The notes under the pieces were generated by a model, which was not told the origin of the DNA, did no database searches, and saw only the letters and a list, made by a program, of their open reading frames with translations. A stretch of 64,000 nucleotides of DNA, from contig NC_135118.1 in assembly GCF_050908995.1 (NCBI RefSeq), positions 6,634,001 to 6,698,000 of the forward strand. The letters run 5' to 3'. A program made the translations under genes and the position numbers. The stretch comes from Andrena cerasifolii. Taxonomy: Eukaryota; Arthropoda; Insecta; Hymenoptera; Andrenidae. Every line of letters starts with the position of its first letter. Position 1 is the first letter of the stretch. Shown piece after piece: positions 11,429-22,033 of the stretch.

Positions 11429-13201
11429 ATATGGGTAACGGAATGTATGAACACAGTATTTTAGCTGTGTATATGTAGTTGTGTCATCTTAAGCGCAGTT
11501 GGAAAGCACCTTTATGTACTTGCAGCTCATTTTGATTTCGCATCTTCTTTTATATTCTAATTATTATTACCTTCTATTCTTTTGTGATTTATTTGATTTC
11601 ATGTACTTGGCGTATTTTTTTAAAAAAAAATTTAAGTTTTTTATGGGGATCTCACTTCTTTTTACAAAGATAATTTGCATAGCGAATGACTTGAGATAAT
11701 TTTTAATATTATAACTTACAAATTATCACGGGACAGAATTAAGGATAAATCCAGTCACAGCATCATTTTACGCTTCGATTATATATATACATAAAGTCCT
11801 CAGTTTAGTTACAAATAAAAAACAGTTTGTCGCTACCGCGTCTCTAGATTGTATATGTAAAAAAAAATCTCCATCGGTTGGCGCACGTTTGATGCAAATC
11901 CGATAACAAATGAGCGATTAATTACAGATTTTAATTCTGCACTTATTTCTGTTTTGCGCGATACGTATGCCTCAGATTTGAAAAGTTCGCCAAAAATAGA
12001 AACAAAAACTTATCTACTCAATAACTACTACTTATTGCGTGGAAATATATATTTTTCACTTAGTGTTCTCTTTTTAATGTTAAACAGTTTTTTCTAATTC
12101 ACTCGAAGTTGGTAAATACGAACCTGCACCCCTGGATGGGGCTGCGAGGTCCCCAATTCTATCTTTTGAAACAAACATCAACCATTCTATCTATCGTAAT
12201 GTAAAGCAGTTTCTGTAGAATCAGCTTGTACAGTATAATTCAGATAATTAAGTAAAGCTCCCGTAGCACCCATTAGCAGACCAAAACAGACTTCGCAGGT
12301 ACGTGGCAATTTAATTGCCCAGCTGTACATAGGGTTCGCGTGGTGTCTAGCTGTAGCTAAATCGGTGGAAGGTACGCACTTCCATTTGCTTTATATTTGC
12401 TCAATGAGTTTCAAAATCGCCATTCAGCTGGTTCGACATGGATAGGTCGAGAACGGTTGAATGATCGATGTCGTGGGTGGTCAACAGCGGGGACAGCCGT
12501 GTGAATGAGTCCAGTGTTCGATGACTCGTTTATGTAGGTCGTTATCAGCTTACACGCGAATATCCGAATGACCCGAGCCCCGTGTGCCGAACAAAAACCA
12601 TTTATTGTTCCGCTCGTTTTATGGATTCGGGAATCGACCGGCGATGATGACGTTCGATAAGGGGCCGGGGGAAAAAAGGGAACCACAGGCAAAAGGGGAG
12701 TGAAAAAATTTAAACGATAATGTACAAGATCGCGGCGTAGAAAGCCAACCGGGACGACAAGGAAAAATCGATCGGGGAGATCGACCAGACGGGTATTCAA
12801 TTTTTGCCGCGGCGATAATATCGATGGAAAGATGCAAGGGGGCACCGGTCTTCGTGAAACTCGGGTACCCGTAGGACAATTTGCGCGAACCTGTCATTTA
12901 GTAAAATTACCTACACGTCAATGGTAAATGATTAATTCTTTAATCATGCCGACTGCACTCACCCGATACACCGTCCGCCTATTAAATTCGCGATAATTAC
13001 GTCAGATAAAGAACGTGTCCGATATCGTTACAGGGCCGACGTGAATTTATCCCCTGTTGCCGGAACCGTTGAAAAATTGCCCCGATATCGCCAAACATTG
13101 TCACATTAAATGCCCGCGTTGTTACTTGAAATGTTTATCGGCTGCCGACGAAATCACGGTAAAAACGAGCTGCCGCCCTGATAAGATTTTTCTCGACATA
13201 A

Positions 13202-14020
13202 TAAGGTGAATGTCCCAATTTCTGCTCATTTCGTATTTTTCTTATTATTATACACGTTTGTACTGTAGTTGCAACAAAATAATTCTAAGTTAATTGAACA
13301 TTTACGCGAGTAAATGAAAGTGCGGCATAAGCAACGAAAAACTTTTAAAATGAGGGACTCATGATTTTTCCACCGTGTTTTAGCTGGTTGTGGTAAGGAA
13401 CTATTGGTATTCGATAATTGGGCAGAAAATAGTTTTCGCAGTAAAGGTTCTTATTTAATACCAAAAACAGGTGCCGTAATGTGCTCTGGATGTCGATTAT
13501 TTTACTATTTTTAATTTTTTTAATTAGAAAACAGGTGATTAGTTTTAGGATCAAGTGAATCACCGTCCGCGTTTCTACTCACCAAAATTTTAACACCATA
13601 TCCTCAAAATTCAATATATGCTGTAACCTCTATTTCTATTCGAAGGCATTTTATTTTTTGTTTATCATTATTTTATGCTTTACTGTTGTGTTATAAAACA
13701 TTCCCATAAAAGGTGCAACTTATTTTAACCTGAAAAGGCAACGTATTATGTGAGCAGAAATTGGTACAAATGGTGAATTGAAATACATACATCGCTATTT
13801 TTCGTGAGCAGAAGTGCGGACATTTAGAGCATTATATTTAATTACAAATTACTCGTAATTAAACATCTTGAAATATCTTTCTTAAATAGTTATCGACTGG
13901 CTGATTTATTATTAAAGAATTAATCAATTACTCTGCAAATTTGGATGACAAACAAATTTTGTACACCTTCTTTCTGACGAGTTATCTCTTAAATGAGCAG
14001 AAATTGGGACATTCACCTTA
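13202..14020 (+). mobile_element. GGTGAATGTCCC element, copy 3
   Basis: Perfect terminal inverted repeats, TAAGGTGAATGTCCC and GGGACATTCACCTTA, bound an 819-bp copy flanked by TA. The interior matches copy 2 closely, including the GTTTTAGCTGGTTGTGGTAA block near 13376 and the GAAATACATACATCGCTATT block near 13783. The second tandem terminal motif present in copies 1 and 2 is missing at the left end. No intact transposase frame is visible. Confidence 0.92.
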
Positions 14021-15449
14021 GCGAGTATTCGGGGAGCACGTTTTGCCACGACAGATTCGAAAATCGATGCCAAGCGCAGCGAACATTTCGCAAAAGACAA
14101 TCCCGATTTATCATCCAATTGGCGCGCGCCGGCCGTGCAGGTACGCGTGTTCGTGGGTTCTCGAGCGTCTTCTAATCAGCCCGCGATGTACTCGCCCGCG
14201 CAAGAATCTTTATTGCTGGCAGCTCGTTAGCCACCCGTTTTCATCTCACCGACAGTTACTGGACCAATTATTAATAGCCCTAAGCGCGCAGTCATTCTCG
14301 CGTTTTCAACGAGGCCCGCGCGCGACCGGCTGCACAGAGGGCCAAGAGGTTCCCTTATTAATATCTAGCATTTACGATCGCTTCTACAAAGGGAATTATA
14401 AATAAGTTACGCGAATGGTTACTGTGGCGTCAACAGTAACCTTCTAGTGGTGCTTGTGAAGAAGAGTTACATTGGTATAAATTAGCGGAGGATTGGGGAT
14501 TTTGCAGTGGAGCAGTATGTGGATATAAATGCTGCTGGTGCGATGGGGAATTGCTGATGAAGTATCCGTTTGGTAGATTTTGTGGCGCGTTCTTAGGCTG
14601 TAAGTGTGGTATGCCCAGGTTTGCGAGGGTTCTGAGTGATTGGTAGTTGCGAGATCTTACAATCTCACGTTTGGTATAGGGTATTCTTAGGTGACAATAG
14701 ATGGGGACATGGTTTTTGTCGTGGGACCATATTTCGTGTCACTTGGTTGCAACCTAATTTCGTCATACGAGCGGAAAGCGATGTTGTGACGATGTCTGAC
14801 AGGAGTACAGGGATATAAGTAGGTACACTGTTACCTTTAAAATAGTTGGCAGGTGATGGCTGAGCGGCATCCAAAGATCGTGTTGAAACCAGTCAGCCTG
14901 TGAGCCGACCATTCGTATTAATAGTCTATTAAGGTAACAAGGTTATAGGGGTATTAGCGGAACGGCGTGATACTTATGACGCGCTTGATGGAAATGCAAT
15001 CCCCGTTCATGGATAAAACCGTCGCGACTTTGTCAAGGGACAATGGACTGTTGGCAATTAAAGGGCGACCGAAATAAAAAAAGGGCTCTAATTTAAAAAG
15101 GTCAAAGGGGCTACTGTTTTAGATGAACTTTTGCTATTATACTTTAGTGCTGACTGTAACTATAGAAGTGAGTCGTAGGGCGCACTAGAAAGAATCTATA
15201 TGTCACTAAAGGGTACAAGGGAAAAGGGGGGAAAGGTCTTGGAAGTACCAACAGATCTAGGTAGGTATCTACTCTTTATAACAACCTTTGAGGGACTATA
15301 CCCCAGTCCATTTGCTATTTTTAAAGCTTCAAGCCCATCTCGATTAAAATTCCACATTCTTTACTTCCGACATCAGTTACTCTATTCCAAGAAATTTCCT
15401 CAACCCTACCCAGCACAGTTACACAAACTTCCTGCCAAACAGTGTCATT
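14021..15449. other. Gene-free stretch
   Basis: I see no gene. A short perfect hairpin (GGTTACTGT, 7-base loop, ACAGTAACC) lies at about 14417-14441. Open frames are at most about 120 codons and unrecognised. Composition is mixed, GC-rich to about 14400 and then balanced. Confidence 0.5.
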
Positions 15450-15731
15450 TTATCCACCACTGATCTTCCACTCTTTCTTCCGTCCATCGTTAAACGTCCC
15501 ACCATTCAGCAGCGAGGTCCCATGACGCCAGCTCCCAGCAGCGCCCCAGACCACCAGTAACATAATCGTGAAGCCAGTGTACACGGTAACGAAAACGTTG
15601 ACGAGCTGACCGAGGGCGCAGGGGGTGGCAGTATGGCGCGGTCGCGGTTTAATAATAATTCGCGGCCGGGGTGGCGGTGTTCGGATAAGATAACAGGAAA
15701 GGCTGTTGGTAATAGGTGGTAGGTGCGGCAC
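15450..15731 (-). other. Possible exon encoding a hydrophobic segment (weak)
   Basis: The minus strand is open for 93 codons and includes a strongly hydrophobic run, LVNVFVTVYTGFTIMLLVVW, long enough to cross a membrane. A pyrimidine-rich stretch ending in CGGTCAG lies just before the LVNVF segment, so an exon could begin there. I cannot match the peptide to a family, find no partner exon and see no clear donor. The opposite strand and another minus frame are also open, so this may be noncoding. Confidence 0.18.
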
Positions 15732-16783
15732 ATGACCACCGATGGGCCATGGAAAGAGAGGGGCGCGCAGGAAAGCGGGAAACCGAGGCAGACGGGGGCG
15801 AAAGAGACGCGGAAAGAGAAGAGGGCCTGTCGCGGACTAGAGAGCGCGAGAAGAACGGAAGAGCGAACGAGGGGAGGGTGGAGGGAACTAGGCGTATGCG
15901 CGGCGTAGAACATACGCTTCATTAACGGATCATCTCGTGTTAATATCTACTTTATCCCAGGGCTGACCGTATCAGCTCTGACCAGGCGCACGAATACCAA
16001 CGGATACCAACAGGACGCGGGGCAGGCCTGCAATCTACCCTATCTCGCTGGCGCATCATCGTCCACGGCTACACCCTGTGCCGTACCAGACAGAGGGACA
16101 GGGAGAGAGAGAGGGAGAGAGAAAGAGAGAGAGAGAGAGGTCTTCCCCTCCGGGCCAGTTCGACCACCGCCTCGATCCTCTCTTCCTCTTTCCACCAGCC
16201 CGTGTTCGACGATGTCCTTCTCCCGTTGTCTCATCCTCTGTTGTGTTTCACCGGTAGAAACGCGTCAACAACACTTCAACTCCCACGATCCACACCTCCC
16301 TAGACCCCTCCGCGCCGCGCGTACACACGGATTTCCTCATTAACGCGCGAGTATGTCGACCGTGGATCGATAACGAAACTTCACTGGTGGCGATCGCCGC
16401 GGTAGGTGGTAAGGTTGCGTGTAATTGGCCATTTTCGTCCGGGCGTCTATCTGTCGCGCGCAGAATGTAATTGCCGTCCACTCGTTCCAACGGATTGACG
16501 CCGGCAATAGCTTCCTGGTAGCCGACTTTGACGACCACCGGACAACTGGCCGATGTTGTATCTCCGCGGACTGTCAATGGCCGTCAAGTGCGTCGATCGA
16601 TAATTCATCATCTCTCGCGGGGGCTATTTTGGAACCTTCTTCTAGGTTAAGGATTCTGAAGTCTTCGGTGCCATTGCACGTGTGACCAACTTAAGAAGCA
16701 AAAGCGTCTAAGAAATCCCTTGCAAATTACAGCCACGGAGAATGTACCCATCGTCATAAAGTTCCAAACACTGCTTCCAAGTG
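15732..16783. other. GC-rich stretch with a GA microsatellite, no gene
   Basis: I see no supportable gene. Overlapping open frames on both strands encode low-complexity Arg/Glu-rich or Ser/Pro-rich peptides. The purine tract at 16091-16140 is listed separately. Confidence 0.5.
16091..16140 (+). repeat. GA-rich microsatellite
   Basis: Imperfect GA dinucleotides run for about 50 bases with GGG and AAA interruptions. Such tracts in insects can bind GAGA-type factors. That is general knowledge and not shown here. Confidence 0.9.
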
Positions 16784-16905
16784 TAGGGTAAAGGCAGGTA
16801 ATATGGAACGGCACGTAATATGGAATTTCGTAAAATTTCGATAACGAAATGACGAACTCTTCAGGCAACTGGGTATACTAGATCCCTAGACACAATAGAC
16901 GATGA

Positions 16906-16907
16906 TA
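16906..16907 (+). other. Empty TA site for the GGTGAATGTCCC insertion in copy B
   Basis: In copy A the sequence reads GACGATGA-TA-CTCACAATT without interruption. In copy B the equivalent position is split by an 860-bp element flanked by TA on both sides. This pair documents both the TA duplication and the insertion. Confidence 0.9.
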
Positions 16908-17099
16908 CTCACAATTGATTATCAGTCGGGCATCCATTATTGAAAGAGAAACGTTTATATTTTTCGTGGGGTGTAAAAGTTTCTCAAGAGTGCATCAAAC
17001 AGTTAAATATTGTAGCGAAGGTATGTTACAAAGTATGATTTTTATAAAATTTATCATTAAATATGGGTGTTCTTGATCATTCAACAATAGTTTACCAAT

Positions 17100-17344
17100 A
17101 AAGTTACTTTCTTCTTAGTATAATTCTTAATTTCTTGAACATACCGAGTAACATAAATGAAGTTGATAATGACGATGTCGACGATGGTGCCAAATGCTTA
17201 TTTTGCGATGATAATTATAAAAATAATGACAACAGAAAGTGGACCTAGTGTAGTCGCTGCTTTCAATGGGCACACGAGAAATGTGGGGCTTCCGACGTAT
17301 TATTCACGTGCCCAAAGTGTAGGAGACGCAAAAAGCAGGAATAA
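17100..17344 (+). pseudogene. Transposase C-terminal zinc-finger remnant (pogo/Tigger-like)
   Basis: The plus frame reads an acidic stretch (NEVDNDDVDDG), a CLFC pair, KWT followed by an in-frame TAG stop at 17246-17248, then CSRC, WAHEKC, CPKC and a basic tail with stop at 17342-17344. The order C-x2-C, W-x2-C-x2-C, W-x-H-x2-C, C-x2-C is the PHD-like finger found at the C-terminus of many insect DDE-superfamily (CENP-B/jerky/Tigger-like) transposases. No catalytic DDE region is present in the element, so only the tail survives. The stop removes the W-x-Q-C link but the later cysteines are all kept. The equivalent finger at 41801-42028 supports the assignment. Confidence 0.75.
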
Positions 17345-17664
17345 ATTCCAAAAATGCTGTATATTTATTTGTATCTTCTACTTAATAAATCTTCATTTCT
17401 AGTAAAGAAAAAAGTAAAGATTTTTTAGTTTTCTTTACAAATTTCTTGGGAATTCCATATTAGGACCCATTTTTTCGAACAGCCGGTTTTTTCTCCTCTT
17501 TTCAGTTTTTTTTTTTACTATAATTACAAAACAATTGGATTTTTTTACATTTGACGATGTAAATCAACAGACGCGGTCGCGTCTGGAAGCTAAATCCCCC
17601 TTTCCCTCTACCCATAGGCACACTGAGCGACCATGTCTCTATACACGAAAGATAGCGAAATTGA

Positions 17665-17977
17665 CAATTCAGTGCTCAGATTTTCAGCTTCGGTTTTAAG
17701 GAATTAGCGGGCGTCGTATAAGAAAAAACTATGAAGTCGACTTAAAACAACATGTTTCATATCACTAGTGCAGGCTGGCGAATGTGCTATTAATCTATTA
17801 CCGACTTTCATTCGTTTAAATTAGTCTCTACCAAGTTCTCATTATTTTCCATCGTAAAACGATTTTAATACGACATTTTTAACAGAAGATGTCCCTCTTA
17901 CAAAAGTTTTTGTGTCAACTACAGGCCTCGCCCGCTAATTCCTTAAAACCGAAGCTGAAAATCCGAGCACTGAATTG
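17665..17977. mobile_element. 313-bp inverted-repeat element with 48-bp arms
   Basis: The arm at 17665-17712 starts CAATTCAGTGCTC and ends TTAGCGGGC. Its reverse complement occupies 17930-17977 with one mismatch in 48. The 217-bp centre is AT-rich and noncoding. The structure is that of a short MITE, but I find no convincing target duplication, so the outer boundary is uncertain. It lies within the 666-bp insertion. Confidence 0.7.
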
Positions 17978-18050
17978 ATTTGTGGCCAATAAAGGAACGT
18001 CAAGTATAAAAAGTGACAGAGGAATCAGTGTTCGAACGGAGAACGAGAAT

Positions 18051-18191
18051 ACAATTGGAATTAGCAAAGTTGATTTCACAATCTTTGCGTGGGAATGTTT
18101 CTAATGTTTTTCGTGAATTAAAGGTACAATTGGAATTAGCAAAGATGATTTCACAATCTTTGCGTGAGAACTTTTTTCGCGAATTAAAGGG
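18051..18191 (+). repeat. Tandem duplication, 75-bp and 66-bp units
   Basis: ACAATTGGAATTAGCAAAG starts at 18051 and again at 18126, each followed by GATTTCACAATCTTTGCGTG and ending in CG(T/C)GAATTAAAGG. The second unit lacks about 9 bases. One frame (18013-18213) stays open through both units and gives a duplicated QLELAK-ISQSLR peptide. I do not recognise it. Confidence 0.85.
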
Positions 18192-18348
18192 AATTAGCTT
18201 CTTTCATACATGAGTCATGTTTATGGGGGTATGATTATGCATTACTTCCTTCGTCCCCTCATGTCAGTTTTATTAAAAAAAAAATAAATTCCCCTACTTT
18301 TGACAAGCTTTTGAAACCAGATGTTCCATATTACCTGCCTTCACCATA

Positions 18349-18925
18349 TAATCCGGCCCCAAGGAACTACTCCGCGGAGTCGCGAGAAGGGACCCTAGAT
18401 ACACGGAAACGTCGTAACTAAACGAATCAGCGATGTGGTATTTACGAGGTGAAATTCGAAGCTGAGACGCGAGTAGACAGAACATCGAGCGCGAAGGTGG
18501 CCAAGGAAGAGGGGTGTTAGGGGGTGCGGGAGTTACGAGCGCCACGGGGCTGCGCGCGCCCTGTGGCTCGTATAACATCGTAATCGCAACGACGGTAATA
18601 ACGTCCCGTAAAGTCTTTTTACATAATCAGCATTACTCACAATTTAGGGGCGGAATGGGCCACCGGGAAGATAGCGTCGCCGCCTGGCGGTGGCAGCGGC
18701 GCGAAGGGGTGGCCTGCGGCCTGGTAGCACGGGGCTACGACCCCTCTTCCTCTTCCATTCGTGCCTTCCGCGGCCGATGACGAAGTGGGCATAACCACGT
18801 GCTCGTGGATACGCCGGCAACGAAGCCGGGGTAGGGGTGGGCTGGTTAGACAAACGAGCCCCTTGTGGGGTGTTCCAAAGGATATCCTACCAACCGAGCG
18901 TATCGTCGGCGCCTGGCCATTGCCA
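18349..18925. other. Gene-free stretch
   Basis: I see no gene. The stretch is moderately to strongly GC-rich, with only short overlapping open frames. Confidence 0.5.
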
Positions 18926-19068
18926 GCAGGATGTGTAATAGTATGTACGTACTCGCGTAATATTAGACCTCCCCCGCAGTTTGTCAGCCCAGTTATGTTC
19001 GAGGAGGGAGATGATTAGCGAGAGTTACTTCTGTTATTCGTTCAATTTAGGGCTGACCTAACACCGCC
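18926..19068 (+). repeat. Diverged direct duplication, first copy
   Basis: This segment aligns collinearly with 19467-19620. Shared blocks are GCAGGA(T/C)GTGTAAT, GTATGTA, CGTAATATTA, CGCAGTTT, GATGA(T/G)(T/-)AGCGA, GAGTTAC and CGTTCAATTT, ending in ACCGCC. It is noncoding with no terminal repeats. Tandem duplication of a regulatory module or an old repeat could both explain it. Confidence 0.75.
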
Positions 19069-19466
19069 GGGTAATACGACGCGGGCGTATCTCGGGGATC
19101 TGGCCGGGGTAATTGAAAAGAATTGTGCGAGAGCACGCGAATACCGTGGAACTGAATGCAAGTACACATGGAGGAGTCGTTAATGCAGATACGCGATCCT
19201 AAGAACAGGTATTGCCACTAGCGACGCGATAACATCCCATCCAGACTATTTACTATCCCTAATGACGCGTTCACGTAATTTCCAAATAGTCGAGAGTGCC
19301 GGTGCGCGATTAATCGCGCAACCAGTTTATCCGGCGGTAATTCGAAGGAAGAATAATTATCTGGAATCGTTTTCATTACGGCCTGAATTTCATCCTTTTG
19401 TATCCACGATCGTGTTACGCCGACGATGGTAAGAGCATCGCCCGCAGCCCCGCCACTTTATATAAC
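19069..19466. other. Spacer between the two duplicate copies
   Basis: I see no gene or repeat in these roughly 400 bases. Composition is balanced and CpG-containing. Confidence 0.5.
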
Positions 19467-19620
19467 GCAGGACGTGTAATGGTATGTAGGTATTCCGTAA
19501 TATTACACGCCGCTCGCAGTTTCCGTGCCGTTAGCTCGGGGGTAGAGGAATGATGAGCGAGGAGTTACCTCCATTACACGTTCAATTTGACTACGTGCTC
19601 GCGCCCGTGTTAAGACCGCC
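19467..19620 (+). repeat. Diverged direct duplication, second copy
   Basis: This is the collinear relative of 18926-19068, starting GCAGGACGTGTAATGGTATG and ending TAAGACCGCC. It is slightly longer because of small insertions. The two copies start about 541 bp apart. Confidence 0.75.
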
Positions 19621-22033
19621 TTTCGCTGTGTCTAGCATCACATATTCGAATATTTCCCGTGCGTTACGGTGGAATTATGCGCCGTCGTAAAACGCAAAAA
19701 CTCCGCGTGCTCTGCAAGCGCGGCGATATTACAAACACCAGTCGCGTTCTAAACGCCCGTGCAATACTACTGCGGGCGGGAGGGGCGTGTTAAGATACTG
19801 GAGAAGCCATGCATCCGTTAATTTCCATTTCCTTCGCGAACATTTGCATTAAATGTACATCGGGGAACATCGATACGCCGCGGCAATGCCACTTCCCGCG
19901 CGAGACCGGCCGGATACAGTAGCGATGAAAGGCAGTGGAAAGCGATCCAATTCCGCGAGCGAATATTCGGTTAAACCGACGCTTGTAAGCAGACCGAATC
20001 ACCCGGCTATCGACCAAAATTTTCCAATTGCCCTCACCGCTAATGCGAGTACAGAATCGGAGCCCGGCCGATTAACATACTTAACTTCTCAGCCCAGTCC
20101 GACCAACTACCAGTACACACTCTCTAAACGCGCCGTGGAAACTGTTCTATACGGTTAGAACGATCCAGCGTAACAGGAGGGACCGGTGCACGCCGGCTGA
20201 AGTGGAGGCGAGACAGAGAGACGGTAGGGGTGGGCGAACGAAAGAGGGGTGGACGGGCAGTGGACTCGCAGAGTTCTCTAGGAGAGGATGTTTGTCTTGG
20301 AGGCTGGATGTAGGAGAGCGAGGCCAAGTCCAGGAAGCGGGACTGGACGACAGAGGAGAGAGGACCGGAGGTGGTGGACGGAGGGGTAGGTCGAGGTGGT
20401 AGTCAGCTGCTGTCAGTCCAGTCCATCCGTCCGTCTGTCCATGGCTTGGTCGGTCGTGGTCCGCAGTCTGTTACAGCCAGACACAAACCCCACCGCCTTT
20501 CGAGGTCGGAGGTGGATACACGCTTTTCTACTTAGCGAACGGCCACCCCCAAGGGGGTTGAAGGCCGAGACCCACCCTAATTGCGTCCGAGAGACCGGAC
20601 AAAGCGCGACTCGTGTATGTGTGCGCGCGAGCGCGCCCACGGCTGGAGGTGGAGGAGCTCCGCGGCGCAGGCAGAGAGAGAGAGTAGGGGCCGAGGGGGT
20701 GGACGGGGCTCGGGAGGGTGAAAAGGTGGTTATGTCCGGAGCCAGCCGTTCGGTTCCGGTTCCCACCTCTTGTCCGTCGGTGTACTGCCCTCTGGCGGTC
20801 GACACGGTGTACTACAAAGTTTGGCGGACTGAATAAACTTGGCGGCCGACCCTAGGAGAACTTGGAAAAACCGGACAACCGGGCTGAAAAGCTCCGCCGC
20901 GGAAATAAAGAGAACGGAGGGCGAGCCCGCTGCGCCTGATGCCCCTCCGATGCTAGCATTCTTTTCACCGCTCGCTCGCCGCGATGAAACGTCGGCAGGA
21001 GGGTCGGGGGCTGTTTGTTCGCGACGGTCAAAAGTAAAGTTCCCTTGATACCTCGTATTAACGCTCGATACTTTCCGCCTTTTACAAGCCCGAGAAGCCG
21101 TGCCCACTTTTCAGACTTTTTAAGAGTCTCGCCCATCCACCTACCCCCAGCCTTGCCACACCCCCGTGCCCGGCGAAGTTTCCACGCGGCGGAGGAGGGA
21201 GTGTTTTCGAGCGGAGCGGCCGCACGCTTCGATAGGTCAGAAGTTAACTCGCGGGGCTAAGCTACGCGCGTACGGATGCGAGTCTCATACAAAAAAAAAT
21301 GCGATACGACGAAAATTGAGTTTTTTTTTCGAATATTTTTATATGGAAATATTCCTGGCAGGAGGAGGGCACGTTACGTTCGTGCGCCGTTTACGTAACG
21401 TCGTTATGAATATGCATATTGATACGCCGCTGTAAGTCCGCGTATTATGCGACGTTATGACTGGCTTTATTAAATAACAGCGAAGCGGTAGCAGTCGATA
21501 GGCAACGTACTGGCGGCAATTTTTATTCCTGCATTATCATAATAGCGTAATCTCGTTCTAGATACGCTAAGTGACGGTGAAATAAACTATACAGTGGAGG
21601 CTTCGTTATTCGAACCTTCGTTACCAGGCTGCTCTAATATTAAAATGTTACGTATTTATTCGAATGTATTACTGGGATATTACGTTTCTCTCCGAGTCAC
21701 TGAAGTAGCTTTTTATAACGGTGGATTGATTGTCAAAGTGGTCAGATTAAAAGAACTTGTGTGATTTAAGAGTGTGATGTAAATCATTATAAAAATTACT
21801 TCTTCATAATATTTCTGTTCTGCTTCTACTGCTCGCATGCATGTCACTTTATCTTAAAGGCGGAACGATCAACATTACAAACGTGAATGTTCTGCTCTCG
21901 GAGCAATCTGGACTTCCTAGTATTACAGTTTGGATAACGGAGAATCTAGTCCAATATTTTCAACGAACAATATGATAACCGTCAAAATAAATAGCGCGTG
22001 CAAGGTTTGTGTATCTTTCAGGGATTGTTACCG
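19621..22033. other. Gene-free stretch with a CpG-rich block
   Basis: The block at about 20160-21260 is very CpG-rich, with open frames up to 146 codons on both strands at once. One short plus frame (ATG at 20731) has coding-like codon choice for about 35 codons and then stops. I could not link it to a splice site or a family. The block could be a promoter-proximal CpG-rich region. From about 21290 the DNA is AT-rich and featureless. Confidence 0.45.

Larger units (their letters stand above)
10370..13201. other. Gene-free stretch with simple repeats
   Basis: I see no gene. The stretch contains a trinucleotide run (below), a small nested hairpin at 11366-11428 and a moderately AT-rich block at 11280-12120. 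Open frames on both strands near 10650-11090 and 12411-12845 are overlapping and unrecognised. Confidence 0.5.
17565..18230. mobile_element. 666-bp insertion of unknown class inside copy A
   Basis: Alignment of copies A and B is continuous to GATGTAAAT (ending 17564) and resumes at ATGATTATGC (18231), so 666 bp is extra in copy A. The left end begins CAAC and then has an 18-base near-perfect palindrome CAGACGCGGTCGCGTCTG. Near the right end is ACATGAGTCATGT, a 13-base perfect palindrome. Inside are a 48-bp inverted repeat pair and a 75/66-bp tandem duplication, listed separately. I see no terminal inverted repeat at the outer ends and no clear target duplication. It may be an unrecognised element, a composite of two insertions, or sequence lost from copy B. 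Confidence 0.55.
16784..18348 (+). mobile_element. GGGTAAAGGC element, copy A (pogo-like, carries a 666-bp insertion)
   Basis: The left end is TA-GGGTAAAGGCAGGTAATA and the degenerate right end (18321-18346) is its near reverse complement, flanked by TA. A second TAATATGGAA motif follows closely inside the left end. The rest aligns in reverse with copy B at 37447-39192. Removing the insertion at 17565-18230 leaves about 900 bp, close to copy B without its own insertion (about 886 bp). It contains a broken transposase tail at 17100-17344. The TA target, terminal repeats and zinc-finger tail point to a pogo/Tigger-like Tc1/mariner relative, now non-autonomous. Confidence 0.88.

Noticed and set aside
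20731..20835. Short plus frame with coding-like codons in the CpG-rich block
   Set aside because: Only about 35 codons with no homology or splice link, and codon choice there follows base composition.
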